DNA of 64,000 bases from positions 1,364,001 through 1,428,000 of the forward strand of contig OZ220746.1 in the NCBI GenBank assembly GCA_965117025.1, in the 5' to 3' direction. This DNA comes from VXPQ01 sp965117025. GTDB lineage: Bacteria > Bacteroidota > Rhodothermia > Rhodothermales > VXPQ01. Shown piece after piece: positions 49,619 to 58,500 of the stretch. The notes below the pieces were generated by a model. The model did no database searches. It was not told the DNA's origin and worked only from the letters and a program-made list of their open reading frames with translations. Positions within the stretch are counted from its first letter, which is position 1. Every line of letters starts with the position of its first letter. The position numbers and the translations under genes are program-made.

Positions 49619-50497
49619 GTGAACCATTCGGAAATCAATTACACGAAAGAGGCCTTTCTGAATCCGTTCAATCTCGGGTTCCTGATTGCATCCATGCTCA
49701 CCGCGTTTTTCGTGAGCGGCTCGGAATTGTTACTCAATGGCGTGCTGATCATGGGCTCCGCCATCGAACTCATGTATCTGGGCATCGTGCCGCGTAACAA
49801 GCGATTTCGCCGAAGCGTCCGATCGCGGCGAGCCGCCGAGCATGCCAAACCCCCTTCCGAAAAAGAGATTTTTCGCCTGCTGAGCAAATCGAGCCAGCGC
49901 CGGTATGCACGTCTTCGAAAACTTGAAAAAGAGATTTCCAATAATTACCGAAAGCTGAGTTATGCTACCCAGGGCTTGCTGGATAGTCATCTCCGGAAAA
50001 TCGATGGCCTGCTGACCTCTTACCTGAATATGCTGTATCAAAAACAGCGATACGAACTTTCGACACACAGCGGCAGAGAACAGGAAGTGATCCGGTCCAT
50101 CGCGCACCTTCGCACAGACATGGAGGACGATTCCGAGAAGGTGCGGTCCATCAAGAAGCGGCGGCTCCATATTCTCGAACAACGCCTGCAGCGTTTCGAG
50201 AAAGGCGCCGAACATCTTGAAATTCTCGAAGCGCAAATCGAGACCATCGAGGATGTCGTCAAATATATTCACGAGCAATCCCTGACGCTCCGCAACCCGG
50301 AAGAAATCACGTTCCAGCTCGACACACTTCTGGAGGAGGTGGGAGAAACAGAGGCTGCCATCTCGGAAATCGAAGAGGTCTTCGCCCCGGCGACATCTAT
50401 CCTCGATGATATGGACAGCTACGAGCCGGAACGAGAGGAACAAGGCCAGGAATCCGGGCCCCTCCTCCATTCCGACAGCTCGCGCACACGCAACTGA
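49619..50497 (+). CDS. Uncharacterised membrane protein with long coiled coil
   Basis: 292 aa starting at GTG 49619 (MNHSEINYTKEAFLNP); no ATG start is available nearer. One or two membrane helices at residues ~16-55 ('FNLGFLIASMLTAFFVSG', 'LLNGVLIMGSAIELMYLGIV') followed by a basic linker and an almost continuous helical coiled coil to residue ~270. The tail is acidic. No enzyme motif. Its place between pspA (87 nt before) and the corC-like gene (5 nt after) suggests a membrane-anchored partner of PspA; that is inference. Confidence 0.82.
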   Translation: MNHSEINYTKEAFLNPFNLGFLIASMLTAFFVSGSELLLNGVLIMGSAIELMYLGIVPRNKRFRRSVRSRRAAEHAKPPSEKEIFRLLSKSSQRRYARLRKLEKEISNNYRKLSYATQGLLDSHLRKIDGLLTSYLNMLYQKQRYELSTHSGREQEVIRSIAHLRTDMEDDSEKVRSIKKRRLHILEQRLQRFEKGAEHLEILEAQIETIEDVVKYIHEQSLTLRNPEEITFQLDTLLEEVGETEAAISEIEEVFAPATSILDDMDSYEPEREEQGQESGPLLHSDSSRTRN

Positions 50498-50502
50498 CGC
50501 GA

Positions 50503-51768
50503 ATGCCGTTCGCGATCATTCTTCTGATGCTCGTTCTGAGCGCGTTTTTCTCGGGCTCCGAGATCGCTTTTGTGGTCGCGAACCGGTTGCGTGTGGAAGT
50601 GCTCTCCCGGCGGCGGGGACTTGTGGGACGCATCGTACGCGACTTCATGCAAGACCCGTCCGCGTTCCTGACGACTACGCTGGTCGGCAATAACATCGCG
50701 CTCGTCGTCTTTTCCACGCTCATGGCGTTTTACCTGGACCCTCCGCTGCATCGCCTCTGGACCGCGGCAGATCTGGGCAGTTCGGGAATCGAGTTGGCCG
50801 TACTTATCACGCAAACGCTGGCAGCCAGCGTGCTCGTGCTGGTATTCGGAGAGATTCTGCCTAAATCCGTCATGCGCGAGACGGCAAACCGGGCGGTTTT
50901 CCTGCTCGCAGTTCCTCTGCGCATATCCTATTACCTGCTGCTGCCCCTCGTAAAAACGGCAGCCGGAGCGGCCACATTCGTGATGCGCCTGTTTCGCATA
51001 GAGACAGACTCGTTCGTCGGGTTCATGCGTCGCGACTTCGAGGCCATCATCCAGGAAAGCCGCGAAAGCGGCGAACTCGATCTGGATGAAGAAGAAACCG
51101 AGATGCTCTCGAATGTTTTTGCAATGAACGCCCTCCGCGTGAAGGAATCGATGGCGCCGCGTACGGAAATAGAGGCCGTCGAAGAGCATACTCCCGTCGA
51201 TGAATTGCTTCACCGGTTCCTTGAAACAGGACATTCAAAGCTGCCTGTTTACCAGAAGAACATCGACCATATCGTGGGGATGGTCTTTGCGTACGACCTG
51301 TTTCACGGTCCGAAAACCATGGAGGAAATCATGCGCCCGGCGCAATTCGTACCGGAGGCCAAGCGATCGAAAGACCTGCTGCGCGAGTTCCTCGAAACCA
51401 ATACGTCGGTGGCCATTGTGATCGACGAATACGGCGGAACGGCCGGCCTGGTGACGCGCGAGGACTTGCTGGAAGAACTTTTCGGAGACATACAGGACGA
51501 GTTCGACATCGAAAAAGAAGTGCTCCGGCAAATTGGAGAGCACAGGTACATCGCTGCGGGGCGCGCGGAAATCGACGAGTTGTGCGACCGGTTCGGGATC
51601 GTGCTGCCCGAAGGAGATTATGAAACCCTTGCAGGCTATTTGCTGGACCGGATCGGCTCCATTCCCACACAGCACGAACACTTCGCGTTCGACGGATACC
51701 GGTTCGACATCCTGAAAGCCGAGGTCAACCGGATCGAGTTGGTCCGCCTCACGAAACTCGACGGGTAA
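50503..51768 (+). CDS. CNNM/CorC-type transporter or efflux regulator (DUF21, CBS pair, CorC_HlyC)
   Basis: 421 aa. N-terminal DUF21 membrane domain with 'LSAFFSGSEIAFVVANRLR' and 'LTTTLVGNNIALVVFSTLMA', 'VFGEILPKSVMRE'; two CBS motifs (~195-315, 'SMAPRTEIEAVEEH', 'TSVAIVIDEYGGTAGLVTRED'); and the C-terminal CorC_HlyC domain ('YIAAGRAEIDELCDRFGI', 'ETLAGYLLDRIGSIP'). Relatives (CorC, YtfL, MpfA, CNNM) move or sense Mg2+. The 'hemolysin' name often given is historical. Stop codon overlaps an interspersed repeat. Confidence 0.94.
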   Translation: MPFAIILLMLVLSAFFSGSEIAFVVANRLRVEVLSRRRGLVGRIVRDFMQDPSAFLTTTLVGNNIALVVFSTLMAFYLDPPLHRLWTAADLGSSGIELAVLITQTLAASVLVLVFGEILPKSVMRETANRAVFLLAVPLRISYYLLLPLVKTAAGAATFVMRLFRIETDSFVGFMRRDFEAIIQESRESGELDLDEEETEMLSNVFAMNALRVKESMAPRTEIEAVEEHTPVDELLHRFLETGHSKLPVYQKNIDHIVGMVFAYDLFHGPKTMEEIMRPAQFVPEAKRSKDLLREFLETNTSVAIVIDEYGGTAGLVTREDLLEELFGDIQDEFDIEKEVLRQIGEHRYIAAGRAEIDELCDRFGIVLPEGDYETLAGYLLDRIGSIPTQHEHFAFDGYRFDILKAEVNRIELVRLTKLDG

Positions 51769-51803
51769 GGATACGCTGATCAAAACTGCTTCGCTCAGCA
51801 CGT
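51768..51803. repeat. Interspersed hairpin repeat, copy 5 (diverged)
   Basis: AGGATACGCTGATCA followed by ACTGCTTCGCTCAGCACGT: stem GCTGA / TCAGC with weaker outer pairing. Begins at the last base of the corC-like stop codon. Confidence 0.5.
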
Positions 51804-51868
51804 CACGCCCGCAACGTACGGTCACATTCCAGCGTTGAAATCAGGGGGAAACGGCAAGGCGCGACAGG

Positions 51869-52444
51869 CTACGCGTTCCCTGCTGCGCCGTCAGCTCTGT
51901 CCTTCTCCGACGCCGCGGCACTCCGGCAGTATGCCCCTGTGACACGGAGATGCGCCCCCAATAGTCCTGCAAGGCCCATCTTGCGTAGCCTTACGGACGG
52001 GGTTTCGGGCAATTTCGGAGGGCTGATACGCCCCATCCAGAGTTCCATTCCGTTTGTGAGCATCTCGTCTCCGGGAAACGTCGCTTCGGGGAATTGTCCT
52101 TCGTAAAATCGCTGCTTGCGCCGCAACCGGCGGTCCACCGCCTCGATCGAGGCTGGCTCAGCCAACGACGGATCGTTGCGATCGAGCATATCGAGCCCTG
52201 TGAGATAACGCCGGTAGGTGTACGGCAATGCCGCCAGCACGGGCTCTGCGGCAGCAACTGCATCCGGCGCATCCCGGAGACCGGCCTGCGCCGCCCGCAA
52301 CGTAACGACGGCCACGAGACACAACGTCTCCTCCGCCACCACATCAGGGTCCGCCCCCTCTATATCCCGGAGAATTGCCCCGGCCAACTCCTGCGTGACG
52401 TTCAGCGCACCCAGCGAGCAAAAAGCCACAATACGGGTGATCAT
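51869..52444 (-). CDS. Uncharacterised protein
   Basis: 191 aa, entirely helical by appearance, no signal peptide or strong membrane helix. The N terminus 'IVAFCSLGALNVTQELAGAI' is hydrophobic enough to be a buried helix. It contains 'YRRYLTGLDMLDRNDPSL' and 'RRLRRKQRFYEGQFPEATFPG'. Alanine-rich, ending in a charged tail. Lies 37 nt downstream of floA on the same strand, probably in its operon. Not recognised. Confidence 0.7.
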   Translation of the reverse strand: MITRIVAFCSLGALNVTQELAGAILRDIEGADPDVVAEETLCLVAVVTLRAAQAGLRDAPDAVAAAEPVLAALPYTYRRYLTGLDMLDRNDPSLAEPASIEAVDRRLRRKQRFYEGQFPEATFPGDEMLTNGMELWMGRISPPKLPETPSVRLRKMGLAGLLGAHLRVTGAYCRSAAASEKDRADGAAGNA

Positions 52445-52481
52445 CGTGTGCTATCCGGGCAAGGGTTATGGTCCGGCGCAG

Positions 52482-53471
52482 TTATTTCTGCTTGTCGTCA
52501 ACCCTTTCGCGCCCGATGGAATCCCTCATACGCGTGTCCGCCTCGACATTACGCAGCGTGTAAAAATCCATGGCGCCGATATTGCCGTTGCGCAGCGCAT
52601 CAGCCAGGGCCTTGGGAACCTCCGCTTCGGCGGAAACCACTTTGGCTCGCTGCTCCTGAACGGCTGCGCGCATCTCCTGCTCCCGGGCCACCGCCGAGGC
52701 GCGCCGTTCTTCGGCTTTCGCCCTTGCCACTTGCAGATCGGCTTCCGCCTGATCCGTCTGCAACTTGGCCCCGATATTCTCACCCACATCGACATCCGCA
52801 ATATCAATGGAAAGAATCTCGAATGCCGTGCCTGAATCGAGCCCCTTGGACAGCACCACTTTGGAAATCGAATCGGGATTTTCCAGCACAAGGGCGTGCG
52901 TTTCGGAGGAGCCGATCGTGGACACGATGCCTTCTCCGACACGCGCAATGATGGTTTCCTCGCCGGCGCCGCCCACAAGACGCTCGATATTGGCCCGAAC
53001 CGTTACGCGGGCAATGGCGCGTACCTGAATGCCATCCTTGGCCACTGCGGACACCGCAGGCGTCTCGATAACCTTCGGATTGACGGATACCTGCACGGCT
53101 TCGAATACGTCCCGGCCTGCAAGATCTATAGCCGTCGCGCGTTCAAAGGAAAGATCTATGCTGGCCTTGTCCGCCGAGATCAACGCATTCACCACCTTTT
53201 GCACATTTCCCTGGGCCAGGTAATGTGCCTCGAGTTGCGGCGTATCCACATAGATCCCCGCCTTGTGCGCCGTAATGAGCGGCTTGACGATCGTATAGGG
53301 CGGCACCTTGCGCAACCGCATCCCGACCAGATCGCGGAACAACTTCAGCCGGACCCCCGAGAAATAGGCGGTTACCCATAGCCCAACCGGCACGAAGTAC
53401 AGGATAAAAACGATAAAAAGAACGATCAGCGCGATAATCAGCAAGCCGACCGTGGTGAAAAGGCCTTCCAT
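52482..53471 (-). CDS. floA: Flotillin-like protein FloA
   Basis: 329 aa SPFH protein that forms membrane microdomains. N-terminal hydrophobic hairpin (~8-35, 'LIALIVLFIVFILYFVPVG'), then the FloA/YqfA-specific blocks 'WVTAYFSGVRLKLFRDLVGM', 'RKVPPYTIVKPLITAHKAGI', 'IDLAGRDVFEAVQVSVNP' and 'AVAKDGIQVRAIARVTVR', an Ala/Glu-rich coiled coil (~235-290) and 'NGNIGAMDFYTLRN'. Together with PspA and the coiled-coil protein it suggests a membrane-fluidity locus. Upstream moaC is 75 nt away. Confidence 0.96.
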   Translation of the reverse strand: MEGLFTTVGLLIIALIVLFIVFILYFVPVGLWVTAYFSGVRLKLFRDLVGMRLRKVPPYTIVKPLITAHKAGIYVDTPQLEAHYLAQGNVQKVVNALISADKASIDLSFERATAIDLAGRDVFEAVQVSVNPKVIETPAVSAVAKDGIQVRAIARVTVRANIERLVGGAGEETIIARVGEGIVSTIGSSETHALVLENPDSISKVVLSKGLDSGTAFEILSIDIADVDVGENIGAKLQTDQAEADLQVARAKAEERRASAVAREQEMRAAVQEQRAKVVSAEAEVPKALADALRNGNIGAMDFYTLRNVEADTRMRDSIGRERVDDKQK

Positions 53472-53546
53472 GCGAGGTGTGGAATCTCGTGAAAAATGCA
53501 GGCAGAATAGAGCCGTGAAGGAATATACGACGAAACCGCCCGATGG

Positions 53547-54056
53547 TTACGCCGTGTTTGTCGCTTTCGGAGAACGTTTATACGCGCCGCTTGCGCCACC
53601 GGCCTTGGCCAGCAACCGGATATCCGTGATGAGGATGTCCTTCGAAATGGCCTTGCACATGTCGTATACGGTAAGACACGCCACAGAAACGGCGGTCAGG
53701 GCCTCCATCTCGACGCCTGTCTGGCCGACAGCCATTGTGCAAGCCTGCACTTCTATCGAAAAATCCTCCTCGCAGAAATCAAAAGTCACCTCGACACCCG
53801 CCAGCGCCACATTATGACATAGCGGGATAAGGCCGGGGGTCCGCTTGGCCGCCTGTATGCCGGCCACCTGGGCCGTGCAGAGCACATCTCCCTTGGTTAC
53901 GGTTCCTTCCCCCACGGCGCGGAAGGCTTCCTTGCCGAGGTGGACACGCCCTGCAGCGGTCGCCGTGCGGACAGAACCGGGTTTTGACCCCACATCCACC
54001 ATGCGTACGCCGCCTTCGGGATTCAGATGGGTCAGGGAAGGAGCATCGTCTGGCAT
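53547..54056 (-). CDS. moaC: Cyclic pyranopterin monophosphate synthase MoaC
   Basis: Second step of molybdenum cofactor synthesis. 169 aa from ATG 54056; upstream frame overlaps dtd and is rejected. Diagnostic blocks: 'HLNPEGGVRMVDVGSKP', 'KGDVLCTAQVAGIQAAKRTP', 'LIPLCHNVALAGVEVTF', 'GVEMEALTAVSVACLTVYDM' and 'CKAISKD'. The C-terminal loop, normally GGKSG, reads GGASG here, so the conserved lysine of that loop is lost while the Asp and Lys of DMCKA remain. No other moa genes are in the window. Confidence 0.95.
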   Translation of the reverse strand: MPDDAPSLTHLNPEGGVRMVDVGSKPGSVRTATAAGRVHLGKEAFRAVGEGTVTKGDVLCTAQVAGIQAAKRTPGLIPLCHNVALAGVEVTFDFCEEDFSIEVQACTMAVGQTGVEMEALTAVSVACLTVYDMCKAISKDILITDIRLLAKAGGASGAYKRSPKATNTA

Positions 54057-54142
54057 GATGGCGGAAAGAAGCGGTCCGGAAGAACACGACAAGCCCTGCG
54101 AAAACAGGAACATAGGGATACGTGGGCTGACCGGCAAGCAGG

Positions 54143-54595
54143 TTATGCGCCATGGCGGCGTTCTACCCAAAGCGTCACCGGACCATCGTTCACAAGATGC
54201 ACATCCATCATGGCGCCGAATACGCCGGTCCGAACGGGAGCGTCGAGTTGGGCAGTCAGGCGTTCCACGAATGCTTCATACAGCGCTTCGGCCTGTTCGG
54301 GAGCCGCTGCATCCACGAAGGAAGGCCGGTTGCCCCGGCGCACATCCCCGTACAACGTGAATTGTGACACGACAAGCACCTCCCCGCCGGTTTCGGCGAT
54401 CGAGCGATTCATCTTGCCTGCTTCGTCGGAAAAGATGCGCAGGCGGGCGCACTTGCCAGCCAGCCAATTCAGTTCTGCTTCCGTATCCGTGCGATGGGCG
54501 CCGAAAAGGATCAGCATACCGGAACCTATGCGCCCGACCTCTTCGCCGTCGACCTGTACCGATGCCTCCCGTACCCGTTGAATCAATGCAACCAT
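54143..54595 (-). CDS. dtd: D-aminoacyl-tRNA deacylase
   Basis: Removes D-amino acids and glycine wrongly loaded on tRNA. 150 aa from ATG 54595, the standard length; the open frame upstream overlaps rdgB. 'MVALIQRVREASVQVDGE' is the family start, 'VVSQFTLYGDVRRGNRPSF' the first active-site block and 'VHLVNDGPVTLWVE' carries the Gly-cisPro gate. 19 nt after rdgB, same strand, so probably one transcript with it. Confidence 0.96.
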   Translation of the reverse strand: MVALIQRVREASVQVDGEEVGRIGSGMLILFGAHRTDTEAELNWLAGKCARLRIFSDEAGKMNRSIAETGGEVLVVSQFTLYGDVRRGNRPSFVDAAAPEQAEALYEAFVERLTAQLDAPVRTGVFGAMMDVHLVNDGPVTLWVERRHGA

Positions 54596-54614
54596 ATCAG
54601 AGTATTCCTGGCCT

Positions 54615-55199
54615 TCAACCTGCCTGATCGTGGAGATACGCTGCAAACTGCCGGAGCGCCGCTCCCCGGTGGCTTATGGCATTCTTTTCCTCCGCATCCA
54701 GCTCCGCAAACGTACGGTTGCCGCCTTCCGGCACAAAAATCCTGTCATACCCAAAGCCCTTGCTCCCCCGCTCTTCATCAATGATCGTACCCCGGCAAAC
54801 GCCTTCAAAAAAGCGGGTGCCTGTTTCGTCCGCCAGCGCAATCACCGTGCGAAAACGGGCAGATCGATTTTTAACGGCTTGCAGATCGGCGAGCAATTTC
54901 CGGCGGTTCGCCGCATCGTCGGCCGGCAATCCTGCAAATCGGGCCGACTGCACGCCGGGCAAGCCGCCGAGTGCATCCACTTCCAGACCTGTATCGTCAG
55001 CCAGAGCAGGAAGACCTCCGAAGACATGAAGCGTTTCGGCCTTCTTGCGGGCGTTGCCCTCCAGCGTGTCGGCATCCTCTTCAACGAACGGCGCCCCATC
55101 CATCTCCGAAACGGAACACAGCGCAATCGGCAGGTCCGACAATAGCAAGCGTATCTCGGCGATTTTACCCGGGTTCCTTGTGGAAAGCAGAAGGGTCAT
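54615..55199 (-). CDS. rdgB: Non-canonical purine NTP pyrophosphatase (RdgB/HAM1)
   Basis: Hydrolyses dITP and XTP to keep them out of DNA and RNA. 194 aa from ATG 55199. 'LLLSTRNPGKIAEIRLLL', 'ALADDTGLEVDALGGLPGV', 'SARFAG', 'GSKGFGYDRIFVPEGG' and 'EEKNAISHRGAAL' are all typical. A start nine codons earlier is possible but would approach the divergent rpsU leader. Cotranscribed with dtd. Confidence 0.97.
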   Translation of the reverse strand: MTLLLSTRNPGKIAEIRLLLSDLPIALCSVSEMDGAPFVEEDADTLEGNARKKAETLHVFGGLPALADDTGLEVDALGGLPGVQSARFAGLPADDAANRRKLLADLQAVKNRSARFRTVIALADETGTRFFEGVCRGTIIDEERGSKGFGYDRIFVPEGGNRTFAELDAEEKNAISHRGAALRQFAAYLHDQAG

Positions 55200-55320
55200 A
55201 ACAAAGGAACAATCTTCGGAAAACAATGGTTTTAGGAAATTACCTGAAAAAACGGTTAACCCGTCCCGCGGAGCCGGCCGATCATCCGGCCAGCCCGTTC
55301 ACTTGTATATCCGGTATCGA

Positions 55321-55326
55321 AAGGAG
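55321..55326 (+). promoter_or_regulatory. Shine-Dalgarno site that fixes the rpsU start
   Basis: AAGGAG seven bases before TTG 55334. Most genes in this window have no clear ribosome binding site, so this perfect one stands out and supports TTG as start. Confidence 0.8.
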
Positions 55327-55333
55327 AATAATT

Positions 55334-55528
55334 TTGTCCGTAGGAGTCAAGGTTCGAGACAGCGAATCCATCGATCGCGCCCTGCGCCGTTTCAAACGCG
55401 CCGTGAATCGGAGCCGCATTCTTCGCATCTATCGTGCGAATATGGCCTTCACGAAGCCCTCCGAAGAACGGCGAATTGCCCGCGAGAAATCGCATCGCAT
55501 GTCCAGAAAACATTCCAGAAGGCACTGA
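55334..55528 (+). CDS. rpsU: Ribosomal protein S21
   Basis: 64-aa small-subunit protein starting at TTG 55334 (read as Met-Ser-Val-Gly-Val-Lys), chosen for the perfect AAGGAG upstream and because S21 proteins begin exactly here. 'VGVKVRDSESIDRALRRFKR' and 'YRANMAFTKPSEERRI' are family blocks; the C terminus is Arg/Lys/His-rich. The longer open frame up to 55226 overlaps the rdgB leader and does not look like S21. Stands alone on the plus strand between minus-strand genes. Confidence 0.95.
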   Translation: MSVGVKVRDSESIDRALRRFKRAVNRSRILRIYRANMAFTKPSEERRIAREKSHRMSRKHSRRH

Positions 55529-55556
55529 GCCCACCCGTCGCCCGGGTCACAATCCC

Positions 55557-58500
55557 TCACCGAAACGGTTCATAGGCAGGCAGGCGGGCCCTCCCCAGCA
55601 CGGTGCTGAGGATGTTCTCGGTTTCGGCTTTGTGCATTTCCGCACTGCCCGTTGCCGGGCTCGCACTGCCCGGACGCCCTACGTAGGCCGTTCGCCCATG
55701 TCCAACGCGGCTTACCTTGTCGAGCAACGCATCGAGCCGGCTCTGCATGTAGGTCCATGCCCCCATGTTGGCGGGTTCTTCCTGCACCCAGCATACCTCG
55801 GTGGCATCCCCGTAACGCACCAGTTCGTCCAGAACCTCTTCCTCGGGAAACGGGTAGTGCTGCTCGATCCGGGTAATCGCAATCGAGGTATCCTCCCTTT
55901 TCTGAAGCGCCTGCACCAGATCATAATACACCTTGCCGGTGCACAGTACATGCCGTCGCACGGCTTTCGGATCGGCATCGGACGGAATAACTTTCCGAAA
56001 TCCCCCGTTGGTGAGTTCCGAAGCCGAGGAAACGAAAAGAGGATGACGTAACAGACTCTTCGGAGCCATCACGATCAGCGGTTTGCGATCGGACAAGCGC
56101 ACCTGCCGGCGCAATGCATGGAAATAATTGGCCGGCGTCGTAAGGTTACATACGATCATGTTCTCCTCGGCGCACATCTGCAAAAAGCGTTCAAGGCGAG
56201 CGGACGAGTGCTCCGGACCCTGTCCTTCCCACCCGTGCGGAAGCAGCGCTACAAGACTGCTTTGCTGCGCCCATTTCGCTTCGGCCGCGACCAGGAACTG
56301 GTCAAACACGATCTGTGCGCCGTTGGCGAAATCCCCGAACTGCGCTTCCCAGATAACAAGCGCGGAAGGATCGGCCACGGAATAACCGTATTCGAAACCA
56401 AGCACCGCATATTCGGAGAGTAGCGAATCGTAAATGTGAAGATGCGCCTGCCCCTCGCGGATGTTATTCAACGGGATATACTCCCGCCCCGTCTTCTGGT
56501 CATAGAGCACCGCATGGCGCTGACTGAACGTGGCGCGCCGTGAATCCTGCCCGCTCAGCCGTACCGTAGTCCCCTCCAGAAGCAGGGACCCGAAGGCCAG
56601 CGCTTCGGCATAGGCCCATCCAACCTGCTCCTGCTCAAGGTACAGGGCCTTGTTCCGCTGAAACTGGCGGGTCAGCTTCTTGTGCACCTTTACATTGTCC
56701 GGAAAATCGGCCATGGTGTAGGCCACTGCATGCAGATTTTCCTCCGGCGCAGCCGTGTCCGGCTCCTCGAGCGACAGAGGCGCGGGCGCCGCTAACGCGG
56801 CGGCAAGATTCTTCGCCCGTTCGGCATCCATCGACGTCGTCTGGTCGAAGGCTTCCTGCAACCGGTCCCGATAGTCACGCAGAATCTCTTCCGCTTCTTC
56901 GGGATTCATTTCCCCCCGGCGCAGGAGGCGTTCCGTATACAACTTGCGCGGAGAGCGTTTCTCCTCGATCCGCCGGTAGAGCAATGGCTGGGTGTAGGTC
57001 GGCTCATCCCCCTCGTTATGCCCGCGTACACGATAGCACAACATATCGATGACCACATCCTTGTTGAAGGCGTTTCGGTATTCGAGTGCAAGCTGCACCA
57101 CCCGTACGCAGGCCTCCGGATCGTCTCCGTTCACATGAAAAATCGGCGCCTGGATCGTTCGGGCCGCATCCGTCGCATACGTCGAACTGCGCGCATCCGA
57201 AGGCGAGGTCGTGAATCCGATCTGGTTGTTGATCACAATATGAATGGTCCCGCCGGTCTTGTACCCGGCAAGCTGACTCAAATTGAGCGTTTCGGTGACA
57301 ACGCCTTGTCCGGCGAAAGCCGCATCGCCGTGAATCAGGAGCGGGATCACCGCATCCCGGGCTTCCGCTTCGATCAAAGCCTGCTCGCCGTATTGCAGAA
57401 GGTCCTGCCGGGCGCGCACCATCCCTTCGACGATCGGGTTGACCGCCTCAAGATGGCTCGGATTGGAAGCCAGCAGGAGTTTTACGGTGGCGCCTCCAGG
57501 CGCGGTATGCTCGCCATGAGCGCCCACATGGTACTTGACGTCGCCCGAACCCTGGGTCGTATTGGGGTCGATGTTTCCCTCGAATTCGGAGAAGATCGCC
57601 TCGTACGGCTTGTTGAGAATATTTGCAAGAATGTTCAGGCGGCCCCGGTGCGCCATGCCGATGACCACCTCCTGAATATCATGCTCCGCCGCCTCCGACA
57701 ACATGGCGTCGATCATTGGAATCACCGACTCGGCGCCCTCGAGCGAGAACCGCTTGTGCCCTATGTATTTCGTGTGCAGAAACCGCTCAAACGCTTCCGC
57801 CGCATTCAGTTTCTGAAGAACGCGGCGCTTGGCCGCAGGGCTTACCGGCTCCTCGCGCCCCGTCGGCTCAAGCCGATCCTGCAGCCACCGTTTTTCGGTA
57901 GGGCTCGATATGTGCATATACTCGATGCCGATCTTGCGGCAATAGGTAGTACGCACAATGTCCACGATATCGCGAAGCGGCAGCACATCCCGGCCGCCCA
58001 CGCCTCCTGTCAGAAATTCCCGGTCCAGATCCCAGATCGTCAACTCGTACCAGAAAGGATCCAACTCGGGATGATACATCCAGTTATAGCCCAGCGGATT
58101 GATGTCCGCCTGCAAGTGCCCGCGCACCCGATGCTCCCGGATGAATTGCAGGACACGTCCTTGTTTATGCACCATATCGACCCGATCCCCGGGCTCTCCC
58201 CCGCCAATCTGCGGGGTTGTATCCGTCGAGAGTTCGTACGGTTGATACGGTATGTTCAGTTGTTCGAAAATCTGCTGATAAAATCCGTGCTTGCCGAGCA
58301 GGGTATCCGCGAGATAGAGCAGAAACGATCCGCTTTCGGCCCCCTGGATAATACGATGGTCATACGTCGAGGTAATGTTCATCACCGGCGAAATCCCCGC
58401 TTTGCTCACCGCCTCGGGCGGATAGGAATGGTATTCCGGGGGATACCCTATGGCGCCGGCTCCGATAATCACACCCTGACCGGGCATAAGGCGCGCAACG

